From Planctomycetota bacterium (GTDB lineage: Bacteria; Planctomycetota; Planctomycetia; Gemmatales; Gemmataceae), in assembly GCA_021413735.1 (NCBI GenBank), contig JAIOPV010000067.1, forward strand, positions 1 through 64,000: 64,000 bases of DNA. The letters are read 5' to 3'. Of this stretch, positions 8,835 to 16,060 are shown piece by piece (the stretch's first letter is position 1; each line of letters starts with the position of its first letter). The translations under genes were made by a program, and so were the position numbers. Under the pieces are notes generated by a model, which was not told where the DNA came from, searched no databases, and saw only the letters and a list, made by a program, of their open reading frames with translations.

Positions 8835-9233
8835 TTACGGACCTGAACCCGTCGTCGGTTTCACCCCAGACTTCGCGGAAACCTCGATATTGTGTGTCGC
8901 GTCGCCCTGTGGCAGATCCACGCTGAACTCTTCCACGCAGAGCAACTTCCCGCCGGGTGCGGCCAAGCCTGTCACGCGAATCACCGCTGGCCCGCCGCCG
9001 TAACCTTTGCCGCCGACCGCGGTGGTGTCGAACTCACCATCTCGAATCGTGGCGATCCCCTGCGCTCCCGAGTTCTTCTTCGCCCCATCCGGAGTGAACA
9101 GCACATCGCCGTGCGGAATCGGCTGACCATTGAACGTGACCTTCCCCGACACCCGGAACCGCTTCGGTTCGTTGTCCGCACAACCGGCGATCATTCCGCA
9201 CGCCAATAGCCACGCGGCCGCTCGCCATCTCAT
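8835..9233 (-). CDS. small lipoprotein paired with DUF1559 protein
   Basis: From ATG 9233 this encodes 132 aa with a lipoprotein signal (MRWRAAAWLLACGMIAGC, lipobox IAGC). The mature part FRVSGKVTFNGQPIPHGDVL...GEFDTT looks like the transthyretin/carboxypeptidase-regulatory beta-sandwich common in small planctomycete lipoproteins. It lies 54 bases behind a DUF1559 gene on the same strand, a pairing that recurs at 56.5-57.9 kb in this window. The partners probably act together at the cell surface, but the role is unknown. A more upstream start (9278) is possible but would hide the signal peptide. Confidence 0.8.
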   Translation of the reverse strand: MRWRAAAWLLACGMIAGCADNEPKRFRVSGKVTFNGQPIPHGDVLFTPDGAKKNSGAQGIATIRDGEFDTTAVGGKGYGGGPAVIRVTGLAAPGGKLLCVEEFSVDLPQGDATHNIEVSAKSGVKPTTGSGP

Positions 9234-9287
9234 CGCGTTCTCCTGGGTCCAGTCTCGCAGCCTCACGATGTCGAACACATCGAGCGA

Positions 9288-10253
9288 TCAGAAATCGGGG
9301 AGAACCTCGCCGCCGCTTCGGCTGGCAAGCGGACGCAGAACCGTGTTGAGATCGACGCTGCTTCGGAGGAACCGAACGCTGCCGTCACCGAGGCTCACGT
9401 TGCAGCCGCCGGTGTGGTTGCTGCCCATGCTCACATCGTTGTAGTTCCCCCCGCCGTTGTACTTTACGGTGTTCATGGCGTTCGTCACGTTCTTCATGGC
9501 GGTGGTGTCGCTATCCCAGCAACCACCCCGTGCCCACGAACGCAACGTTCCGGGCGACACCTCCAACCCCCGCCACGCAACCTCGAACACCATCAACGTG
9601 TTGCTCGTGCCGTCTGAAATCTGAGTGATTCGGACGCCAGCCGGTACGGTCGGTTGAGACGCACTGATCGTCGGGTAGTAAGGCAGAATGCCGTCGCACG
9701 CAAGCCCGCCCTGAGCCGACGAGAGACCGTTCACGTTGTACGCGGTGCCGGTCGCGGGGTTCGTTCCTTTCGGACCCGCATTCCCGACATAGTGCGTCGT
9801 GAACGCCAGAACCGTGTTTCCGGCTGGGCTGTCGATGGTGCTGTGCGAGTTGATCTCGGTGTAACTCGGACAGAGGAAGCTCGACAGTTGTGTCGCCCCA
9901 AGCGCTGTGTTCACGTTCACGGTGCTGTAGGTGCCCAGGGTCAGATTGACGGTATTTCCAAGAGCGGTTTGCTCGATGTGAGGCAGAATGCGAGTGAGCC
10001 AGCCAACACTGGCTGTGCCGCTGGTAATCAGTGGACACTTCGGAAATGTCCCTTCGGAGTCGTGGTACGAATGAAGCGCAACACCGAGTTGTTTGAGGTT
10101 ATTGGAACACTTCATCCGGGCGGCAGCTTCGCGAACTTTCTGCACGGCCGGCAACAGAAGCCCGATCAGGATGGCGATAATCGCGATCACGACCAACAGT
10201 TCGATCAGCGTGAAAGCCCTGTCACGCCTCGGGCGAGGAAGATTCGGTCTCAT
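9288..10253 (-). CDS. DUF1559 pilin-like protein
   Basis: The chosen start is ATG 10253 ([16 protein letters not shown]), giving 321 aa. The N-terminus is a type IV pilin-like prepilin segment: basic leader, [20 protein letters not shown], then [25 protein letters not shown], the DUF1559 signature. The C-terminal [19 protein letters not shown] carries the H...DG motif typical of the family. Expected processing is by a prepilin peptidase, with display through a type II secretion/pilus-like system. Planctomycetes hold many paralogues of unknown function. It is followed on the same strand by the lipoprotein. Confidence 0.9.
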   Translation of the reverse strand: MRPNLPRPRRDRAFTLIELLVVIAIIAILIGLLLPAVQKVREAAARMKCSNNLKQLGVALHSYHDSEGTFPKCPLITSGTASVGWLTRILPHIEQTALGNTVNLTLGTYSTVNVNTALGATQLSSFLCPSYTEINSHSTIDSPAGNTVLAFTTHYVGNAGPKGTNPATGTAYNVNGLSSAQGGLACDGILPYYPTISASQPTVPAGVRITQISDGTSNTLMVFEVAWRGLEVSPGTLRSWARGGCWDSDTTAMKNVTNAMNTVKYNGGGNYNDVSMGSNHTGGCNVSLGDGSVRFLRSSVDLNTVLRPLASRSGGEVLPDF

Positions 10254-10594
10254 AAGTAAGTCTCGAAATGAGAGATAACCGCAAAACTCGAAATGACTTC
10301 CCTTACTCTTCCGCGTTTGTTCGTGAAGGTCAAGTAAAAACCATGTGCGGCAGGGCCGTTTCATTCTCGGTTTGCAGTGTTGAACCCAATGTGAGCGTCG
10401 AAGCGTCAGCTCGACGGTGTGCCGAAAGCATCTGGCAGCCAGAGCAGTTCCACCGTCGGACTGACGACTCGACGCTCACAAACTCCAGAATGAAACGACC
10501 CCGCATGTGCGGTTCGTCTTTCAGGTGAGCGTTGTGTTCACCCGACGGTGTATCTTGCAACACGCTCCTGCACAGAGAGTTGGGAAATCAACAG
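10254..10594. other. intergenic region with a large imperfect inverted repeat
   Basis: This 341-base gap separates the divergent DUF1559 and tRNA-binding protein genes. Most of it (about 10341-10514) is an imperfect long inverted repeat listed separately; no gene is apparent. Confidence 0.5.
10341..10514. repeat. imperfect long inverted repeat (MITE-like)
   Basis: The left side carries ccgtttcattct, gtgagcgtcgaagcgtcag and cgacggtg in order; the right side carries the reverse complements caccgtcg, ctgacgactcgacgctcac and agaatgaaacga. The arms are of unequal length with several mismatches, so this is a decayed or composed palindrome of about 170 bases. Confidence 0.6.
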
Positions 10595-10936
10595 ATGATT
10601 GCCATGACAACGGTCGCCGAATTCGAGAAGATCATCATCCGGGTGGGTACAGTCATCGAAGCGTTGCCATTTCCCGAAGGAAGGCACTCGACACATATCT
10701 TGAAGATCGACTTTGGCCCGGAACTCGGTCCGAAAAAGTCGCTCGCAAAGTTGGCACCCAACTACACGGAGAACGAACTCATCGGCAGACAAGTTCTCTG
10801 TGTCGTCAACTTTCCGCCCCGGCAGATCGGCAAACACCTCTCGGAAGTGTTGACTCTGGGTGTCCCCGACGAGCAAGGCAACGTCGTCTTGCTCCACCCT
10901 GATCGCAATGTGCCGCTTGGGGGAAGGCTTTTCTAG
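10595..10936 (+). CDS. tRNA-binding-domain protein (CsaA-like)
   Basis: From ATG 10595 (or 10604) this encodes about 113 aa, the size of the stand-alone tRNA-binding OB-fold proteins related to CsaA and to the C-terminal domain of methionyl-tRNA synthetase. Key segments are FEKIIIRVGTVIEALPFPEG, ILKIDFGPELGPKKSLAKL, LIGRQVLCVVNFPPRQIG, SEVLTLGVPDEQGNVVLL and the closing VPLGGRLF. The role could be tRNA binding or chaperone-like activity. It is followed closely by a DUF1810 gene with its own strong ribosome binding site. Confidence 0.88.
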   Translation: MIAMTTVAEFEKIIIRVGTVIEALPFPEGRHSTHILKIDFGPELGPKKSLAKLAPNYTENELIGRQVLCVVNFPPRQIGKHLSEVLTLGVPDEQGNVVLLHPDRNVPLGGRLF

Positions 10937-10952
10937 ACTCAGGAGGCGTGTG

Positions 10953-11288
10953 ATGTCTGATGCGAACGACCCGTACAACCTCAGCCGGTTCGTGCAGGCC
11001 CAGGAAGACGATTACGAGCAAGCACTCTCGGAAATCCGGAGCGGTCGGAAGCGGTCACACTGGATGTGGTACGTCTTCCCGCAGTACGACGGGCTCGGTT
11101 TCAGCCCCACAACCAAGCGGTACGCGATCAAGAGTGTCGCGGAGGCCAAGGCGTACCTGAACCATCCCGTTCTTGGGCCGCGGTTGATGGAGTGCGCCGA
11201 AGCCGTCGTTCGTGTCGAGGGACATTCCGCATCCGAGATATTTGGTTCTCCGGACGACATGAAACTGCAGTCGTGCGCCACGCTGACG
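10953..11288 (+). pseudogene. 3'-truncated DUF1810 gene running into an antitoxin
   Basis: A strong aggagg site at 10941-10946 precedes ATG 10953. The first 110 residues match DUF1810 (calpastatin-like, function unknown): DPYNLSRFVQAQEDDYEQAL, KRSHWMWYVFPQYDGLG, YAIKSVAEAKAYLNHPVLG, SEIFGSPDDMKLQSCATL. The usual final 30-40 residues of the family are missing. Instead, without any stop, the same frame enters the antitoxin gene and ends at 11588, so a 211-aa read-through fusion is possible. The simplest reading is that a toxin-antitoxin cassette inserted and removed the 3' end. Whether the truncated domain still functions is unknown. Confidence 0.75.
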
Positions 11289-11357
11289 GTAAGAAATGAG
11301 CAGGCGTGTGTGGTAGGATTCATTTGTTCGCCTTGCTCCACTTCGAGAGGCTTTTTC

Positions 11358-11588
11358 ATGGTCCCAACCCTCCAAGAACTCGGCCTGGATCAACTCCCAC
11401 CCGAAGATCGCCTCGCCGTTGCAGAGGCGATTTGGGACAGCGTCGTTCAGCAGGTCGAAACAACTCCTCTTACCCCAGCGCAGCAAACGGAATTGGAACG
11501 CCGCCTCGCTGACAGCATCGCGCACCCCGAAGCAGTTGTTGCGTGGGAAGAGATCAAGGCTCGTGCGCTTGCGAGGGCCAAACGGTGA
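11358..11588 (+). CDS. antitoxin, addiction-module component (TIGR02574-like)
   Basis: A gagagg ribosome binding site lies seven bases before ATG 11358. The 76-aa product (MVPTLQELGLDQLPPEDRLA, EAIWDSVVQQ, PLTPAQQTELERRLADSIAH, VVAWEEIKARAL) has the pattern of the short antitoxins TIGR02574 that accompany RelE/ParE toxins: an N-terminal LxxLPxEDRLxLxExIWDS and a C-terminal P..W.EIK. It would neutralise the toxin encoded next and probably repress the operon. The genes overlap by four bases (GTGA), showing translational coupling. The same frame is open upstream through the DUF1810 remnant. Confidence 0.85.
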   Translation: MVPTLQELGLDQLPPEDRLAVAEAIWDSVVQQVETTPLTPAQQTELERRLADSIAHPEAVVAWEEIKARALARAKR

Positions 11589-11887
11589 GCCCTCCAATCG
11601 TCCTTCGTGCGGAGGCGGAAGCCGAATTCGACGAAGCGTTCGATTGGTATGAGGCCCGACGTGCGGGGCTTGGCGTGGTGTTTGCCAACGAGATTCAGAT
11701 TGTGTTCGACGCGATCGCCTTGAGCCCAAAGATGCACGGCGTTGTTCTTGGAGACGTCCGCAAAGCGGTCGTCCGGCGGTTCCCGTTCTGCGTGTTCTAT
11801 CGGGCTCACCCAAACCAAATCGAGGTGGTCGCGGTGTTCCACACCAGCCGCGACCCATCAGACTGGCAAGGCCGAGTTTCCCCGTGA
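11585..11887 (+). CDS. RelE/ParE-family toxin
   Basis: The start is GTG 11585, overlapping the antitoxin stop (GTGA). The 100-aa product has the RelE/ParE plan: IVLRAEAEAEFDEAFDWYEA at the N-terminus, a helix-loop GLGVVFANEIQIVFDAI, then VRKAVVRRFPFCVFYRAHPN and VVAVFHTSRDP at the C-terminus. Such toxins cut ribosome-bound mRNA or inhibit gyrase; the family cannot be split further here. Arg residues in VRRFPF and the final HTSRDP are in typical catalytic positions. It is followed after 20 bases by a convergent gene. Confidence 0.88.
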   Translation: MSPPIVLRAEAEAEFDEAFDWYEARRAGLGVVFANEIQIVFDAIALSPKMHGVVLGDVRKAVVRRFPFCVFYRAHPNQIEVVAVFHTSRDPSDWQGRVSP

Positions 11888-11907
11888 AACTGGTCCGCGT
11901 TCCACTC

Positions 11908-12888
11908 CTACTCCCACAACGCGGTGTGCACCTCGGCCCTGTCCGCCTCTGATCGCGCCTTCACATGGATGCAGGGATCATTCCCCGTGAACGGCGATTT
12001 CGGAATCCACAACGCTATCACGTTCGATCGCTCGTAAATCTGCGTCTCGTCGAAGTTCGATCGCACGGGGAAATACTTCGCCAACCGGCGGGCGAACTTC
12101 TGTGTCATCCGCTGCTCGGCAGGTGGCTCTCCGAACTGGGGCTCATACTGCGTCAGAAGATAGTGCAGCGCGAGCGTCGTCACATGAGGCGAAACGCACT
12201 CGGGCTCATCGCCGTAGGATGACTGCCACACCTGTGGATCGGGTTCCTTCCGATCCTCATTCCGCACCAAGAAGCACTCCCGGTAGCCCTGTTGTTGAAA
12301 GAAATCGATCTGCTTTGGCGACTCAGTAAAGTTGTGATCGTCTCCGGTGCCGCGACCAAACTCGTTCAGGCCGAGTTGCAGTTCTCGAATGAACAACATC
12401 CACTCACGCAACGATGGGGGCAGGCCGGCTCTTACCTTCCGATGGCTCAGTGCGTCATCGACCGATTGGCATTCCGCTTCACCGACCCACGGCGCACGTT
12501 TGCGTGCGGCCTTTGGAAAGAGCTTCAGTGGCCCACCGACATCCTGCATTGGTATTCGATACCAGCGTTCGACGAACTCGCGGAGGAGTCGCCAGCGCTC
12601 CTTCCACCCGGTCGGGACGTCGGCAAACACCGGTTGGTAGTCGGTGCTGCCGTAGCCCATCTGCATGAGCCAAGGCTTTTCGGCGGCCTTGAGAAGTGTC
12701 CGGCGACGCGGCTTCAGTTCCCAGTATCGGTCTGAGTGGATCGGAAGAGTTGGAAGCTCTTCCTCAATGCGGATGAGTTCGCCGCGTTCGTCGTCGCGTT
12801 CTTGGAGCCAATCGGCGTAGACCAGCCTGGCCGTGCGGTCGTCGGGCTTGTTCTTTATCGCCTTGAGGAACAACCGCTCTTCGGACAT
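11908..12888 (-). CDS. TIGR02996 (Gemmata repeat-companion) protein, possibly with SUKH-like domain
   Basis: This 326-aa protein opens with the TIGR02996 domain (MSEERLFLKAIKNKPDDRTA, RLVYADWLQERDDERGELIR), a short module named from Gemmata obscuriglobus paralogues and mostly restricted to Gemmataceae. The rest (about residues 85-326) is not a leucine-rich repeat, as is common behind this domain. Instead LPPSLREWMLFIRELQ, then CFLVRNEDRKEPDPQVWQ and a late FARRLAKYF suggest a SUKH (Smi1/Knr4)-like fold of the kind used in immunity and adaptor proteins; this second call is weak. The gene starts 15 bases from the end of a DUF1501 gene on the same strand. Confidence 0.75.
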   Translation of the reverse strand: MSEERLFLKAIKNKPDDRTARLVYADWLQERDDERGELIRIEEELPTLPIHSDRYWELKPRRRTLLKAAEKPWLMQMGYGSTDYQPVFADVPTGWKERWRLLREFVERWYRIPMQDVGGPLKLFPKAARKRAPWVGEAECQSVDDALSHRKVRAGLPPSLREWMLFIRELQLGLNEFGRGTGDDHNFTESPKQIDFFQQQGYRECFLVRNEDRKEPDPQVWQSSYGDEPECVSPHVTTLALHYLLTQYEPQFGEPPAEQRMTQKFARRLAKYFPVRSNFDETQIYERSNVIALWIPKSPFTGNDPCIHVKARSEADRAEVHTALWE

Positions 12889-12903
12889 CGGGAGCCTCCG
12901 CTC

Positions 12904-14277
12904 TCACACCAGTTCGCGGATCGGTTGCGTGTCGGGTTCCACAGGATACTGCGGACGACCGTTCGCGTCGAACTCGCGGATCGGGTTCAGGTCGATGCCC
13001 AGGTTGCGGTACAGCGTCGCGAAGATTTCCTGGTGCGTGATTGGTCGCTTCGTCGCTCGCTCCGCCAGCCGGTTCGACTCGCCAATCACCTGACCCATCT
13101 TCATGCCGCCACCCGCCATCAACGCACAACTCAACTGCGGCCAGTGATCGCGGCTCGCCATGTTGTTGATCTTCGGCGTCCGGCCAAACTCACCCCACAC
13201 GATCACCGACACGTCCTTGTCCATGCCGCGATCGTGGATGTCCTGAATCAATGTCGTGATCGCCACGTCCAGCAACGGGAAGTCTTTGCGGGCCTGCACG
13301 AAGTTCTTGCCGTCTGGTCCGTGCCAGTCCCAGCGTGTGAAGTTCATCGTCACCACGCGAGCGCCAGCTTCCACGAGCCGACGAGCCACGCAGAAGTTCC
13401 GCACCATTCGCGGGGCACCGTCTCGCTCGAACGCAGGGTCATCGACACCGTAGCGCTCAAGGACTTCTGGCTTCTCCTTCGTGAGATCAATCGCGTCCTT
13501 CAGTTTGGAGGACGTGAGGATGTCGAGGGCCTGCCGGTTGAAGGTGTCCATGCCGTCCATGAGGCCGGTCTTGTCGATCTTGCGGTCGATGTCGTCGAAG
13601 CTCTTCATCAGCCCAACGCGGTCGTTGAGGCGGTCGAGCGTCACGCCCTGAAGCGTGAGGTTGTCCGACTTCATGCCCTTGTCGCGGCTGCCGACCATCC
13701 GGAATGGTGCGTGCCCAACGCCGAGGAAGCCGCCGTCGCCGGTGTAGCCCCAGCGTTGTTCGCCACACGGATACATCAGCGTGACGTGCGCCGGAACTGC
13801 CGGGTCCGCGGAACCCTGCGTCTTCGACACCCACGCACCCAGCGACGGCACGAAGCCAAGGTTCGCGGGCGTTCGTGGCCGACCGGTCATGCACTGGAAG
13901 GCGTCGTGGTCGCCGGCGCTGCCGACGAGCGAACGGATGATCGCGAACTTGTCCATCATCTTCGCGATGCGTGGGAACAGTTCGCAAATCTGGATGCCGG
14001 TCACGTTCGTCTGGATTGGCTTGAACTCGCCGCGAACCTCAACCGGTGCGTCCGGCTTCAGATCCCACATATCCTGGTGGGGCGGGCCGCCTGGCAGGTA
14101 GATGTTAATGACCGCCTTGTGTGAACTCTTGATGCCAGACTTGGCCTCGGCCGCGAGCAGATTGGGTAGACCCAGGCAACCGCCGAAGAGGGTGCCGCCA
14201 GCGGTGAGGAAGTCACGACGGCTGACCCCATCGCAGAAACCGCCGCGGGTGTGCGGCTTCCCAAAGATGCTGAGCAT
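12904..14277 (-). CDS. DUF1501 protein with twin-arginine leader
   Basis: From ATG 14277 this encodes 457 aa. The N-terminus contains the export motif SRRDFLTAGGTLFGGCLGLP. DUF1501 is a sulfatase-like (alkaline phosphatase superfamily) family of unknown activity that is abundant in planctomycetes: VINIYLPGGPPHQDMWDLKP, FPRIAKMMDKFAIIRSL, GARVVTMNFTRWDWHGPDG and VSVIVWGEFGRTPKIN are its hallmarks. An upstream in-frame ATG (14340) would bury the leader and is less likely. In most genomes DUF1501 genes pair with DUF1549/DUF1553 genes; this copy has no such partner nearby, unlike the copy at 47.7-49.1 kb. Confidence 0.9.
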   Translation of the reverse strand: MLSIFGKPHTRGGFCDGVSRRDFLTAGGTLFGGCLGLPNLLAAEAKSGIKSSHKAVINIYLPGGPPHQDMWDLKPDAPVEVRGEFKPIQTNVTGIQICELFPRIAKMMDKFAIIRSLVGSAGDHDAFQCMTGRPRTPANLGFVPSLGAWVSKTQGSADPAVPAHVTLMYPCGEQRWGYTGDGGFLGVGHAPFRMVGSRDKGMKSDNLTLQGVTLDRLNDRVGLMKSFDDIDRKIDKTGLMDGMDTFNRQALDILTSSKLKDAIDLTKEKPEVLERYGVDDPAFERDGAPRMVRNFCVARRLVEAGARVVTMNFTRWDWHGPDGKNFVQARKDFPLLDVAITTLIQDIHDRGMDKDVSVIVWGEFGRTPKINNMASRDHWPQLSCALMAGGGMKMGQVIGESNRLAERATKRPITHQEIFATLYRNLGIDLNPIREFDANGRPQYPVEPDTQPIRELV

Positions 14278-14351
14278 GACCGAACCCTTACGCTTGAGTT
14301 GCGAACTGGCGGGATGGAAGCAGGCAGGCGAGTGGTCCATTGCGACTGAAA

Positions 14352-14417
14352 AGTAGGTCAGGCTTTCGAGCCTGACTCCGACGGCCCGAAGAGTCAGACT
14401 CGAAAGCCTGACCTACT
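14352..14417. repeat. REP-like palindrome, family A copy 3
   Basis: The arms 14352-14378 and 14391-14417 are 27-base inverted copies with one mismatch around a 12-base loop. The sequence matches the copies at 2.27 and 3.40 kb. It lies upstream of the minus-strand DUF1501 gene. Confidence 0.88.
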
Positions 14418-14524
14418 ACAATCGAGCTGCAATGAACCACTAGGCTCTCGAACCGAGCGACACTGATTTTACAGAGTCGCCGCACCTTACACAACAGCGT
14501 GTATTGGAACTTTGGCGAGCGGCG

Positions 14525-15139
14525 TCACTTGAAAGACGAGTTGTACCGGACGACGCCGTAGAGTGGCGGCCCCGTTTCTTCGGACTGTTGGATGAAATCG
14601 ACAGCCAACTTCGTAACCACGCCCTTCACCACCTCCAGTTCCCACACGACGAACTTCCCGGCGATTTTGGCCGAGTCTCGGTTCATGCCTTTGAATTCAA
14701 GTCCGGGGGCCTTACCGTTTTCGGGGTAACGTTTGGCGTCGAGGTATTCCCCCACCTTGAGTGTTCCGCCCACCGGAGGGGCGACGATCAACTCCCAGTC
14801 GCTTTTTTTGCCGAGACCGAGACGAACCTTGGTGCCACCCTTGACTTCCATCACCCGCAACTGGTCGCCGCTATACGCGATCTTCTCGCCTTGGCCGATG
14901 AACTCGTCTTTGTTGCTGCTGACCGCGTAGAAGTAGGAAGTCGGCGCGGCGCTGGCTTCGGGCTTAACGAACTTGCCATCCTTGAGGCCATCAATGGGCG
15001 GTTCTTTTGGAACCTCAAGAGCTGGCTTGACCTTGTCCTTCTTGGCTTGCCCGGCACTGGATTCCGAAATGCCCGCAAGAACGAAGAAGCCCACCGCCGC
15101 TACGCACACGAAAACACGACGGTACACAGTGTTGGGCAT
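14525..15139 (-). CDS. hypothetical secreted protein
   Basis: From ATG 15139 (MPNTVYRRVFVCVAAVGFFV, cleavage near ESSA or SAG) this encodes 204 aa. The mature part starts with a Lys-rich stretch, then a beta-rich domain with YFYAVSSNKDEFIGQGEKIA, GGTKVRLGLGKKSDWELIVA, PPVGGTLKVGEYLDAKRYP and VVWELEVVKGVVTKLAVDF. I do not recognise the family. The longer open frame upstream of 15139 has no coding look. The gene is divergent from the small zinc-binding-like protein at 15257. Confidence 0.7.
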   Translation of the reverse strand: MPNTVYRRVFVCVAAVGFFVLAGISESSAGQAKKDKVKPALEVPKEPPIDGLKDGKFVKPEASAAPTSYFYAVSSNKDEFIGQGEKIAYSGDQLRVMEVKGGTKVRLGLGKKSDWELIVAPPVGGTLKVGEYLDAKRYPENGKAPGLEFKGMNRDSAKIAGKFVVWELEVVKGVVTKLAVDFIQQSEETGPPLYGVVRYNSSFK

Positions 15140-15256
15140 GGAGATTCTCGTGGGGATTGCTTCAGTTAAACTCAGGGATTTTCGGTCTGACGTCCAGCGG
15201 AATCTGGCGTGAATCGAACGTTCGGGGTAGAGTCGAAGTATCACAAGGAGCAATCC

Positions 15257-15739
15257 ATGTCCGACATCCGGTTCTCCCTGGACATGATCGAAGTTCCCAT
15301 CCCCTGCACTGTGCCGTGGGACTCCATGCGTGGCAACGACCGCGTTCGCCACTGCGGCCAGTGCAAGCAGCACGTGTATCTGCTGTCCGAGATGTCAAAG
15401 GAAGAAGCGGAAGATTTGATTCGCCAGAAGGAAGGCAAGTTGTGCGTGCGGGTCTACCGTCGGCCTGACGGCTCCGTCGTGACACGGAGTTGTGCGGCAG
15501 TGCATTGGTCGAGGGCCGTGTGGAACGCCGCGTCCTTTGTTGTCTTGGGGCTTTGCTCAATCTGTGCGTTTATCTCTGTGCCTTGGTTTAAGAAGCAGTA
15601 CGAGGAGTGGAGTGCGGGTCGGGTCACCAGGACGATGGGAGTCTTCTGTTCGCCGTCCACGACGCAGCCAACCGGGTTGCCGGAGCTGGCACCGCCACCG
15701 CGAGAGGTCAAAACACCCGATTCGGCACCGAAAGAGTGA
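15257..15739 (+). CDS. conserved hypothetical membrane protein with N-terminal Cys motif
   Basis: An aagga site precedes ATG 15257; the product has 160 aa. The N-terminal 75 residues (VPIPCTVPWDSMRGNDRVRH, CGQCKQHVYLLSEMSKEEAE, LCVRVYRRPDGSVVTRSC) form a small conserved domain common in planctomycetes and acidobacteria, with a C-x-x-C pair and two further cysteines that could bind a metal. A single membrane segment (FVVLGLCSICAFISVPW) follows, then a Pro-rich tail. The Cys domain would therefore be cytoplasmic. Function is unknown. Confidence 0.75.
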   Translation: MSDIRFSLDMIEVPIPCTVPWDSMRGNDRVRHCGQCKQHVYLLSEMSKEEAEDLIRQKEGKLCVRVYRRPDGSVVTRSCAAVHWSRAVWNAASFVVLGLCSICAFISVPWFKKQYEEWSAGRVTRTMGVFCSPSTTQPTGLPELAPPPREVKTPDSAPKE

Positions 15740-16060
15740 GCAGTTGAGAACTCGCCTTCTAAGTGTTGGGAACTGGGCTGCTCATTTCGAGAGATGAAGG
15801 TTTGCTGAGAGAGTGGTGAGAAGTGGTGAAGACTGCATTTCCAAGGGTTTTCGGGCATAGTTCGGCCAATAAAAACGAAAATGGCGGGATGTCTGTCGTG
15901 AGTTGTCGCCCAATCAACTCACAACTTCCATCCCGCCGCTAAATAGTTATGCATGTCGCGTGCCACTCAGCACATCTTCGGTTGAATTCATCATCTGTCC
16001 GTCCGAATTCTCGCCAGTAAGATACCCTCCCTCTCGTTCCACGTAATGGGGATACGTTCG
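15740..16060. other. intergenic region with one hairpin
   Basis: This 321-base stretch lies between two plus-strand genes. It holds the inverted repeat at 15883-15937 and is otherwise featureless; no short gene was evident. Confidence 0.5.
15883..15937. repeat. two-part inverted repeat upstream of the aldolase gene
   Basis: The outer arms ggcgggatg (15883-15891) and catcccgcc (15929-15937) enclose inner arms gtgagttg (15898-15905) and caactcac (15915-15922). The nested pairing around a nine-base loop gives an interrupted stem, which could act as terminator for the upstream gene or as a leader structure. Confidence 0.65.

Noticed and set aside
12736-14124. 462-aa open frame on the plus strand
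   Set aside because: It runs opposite the DUF1501 gene; its product is His/Arg/Val-rich without motifs, a typical antisense shadow in GC-rich DNA.
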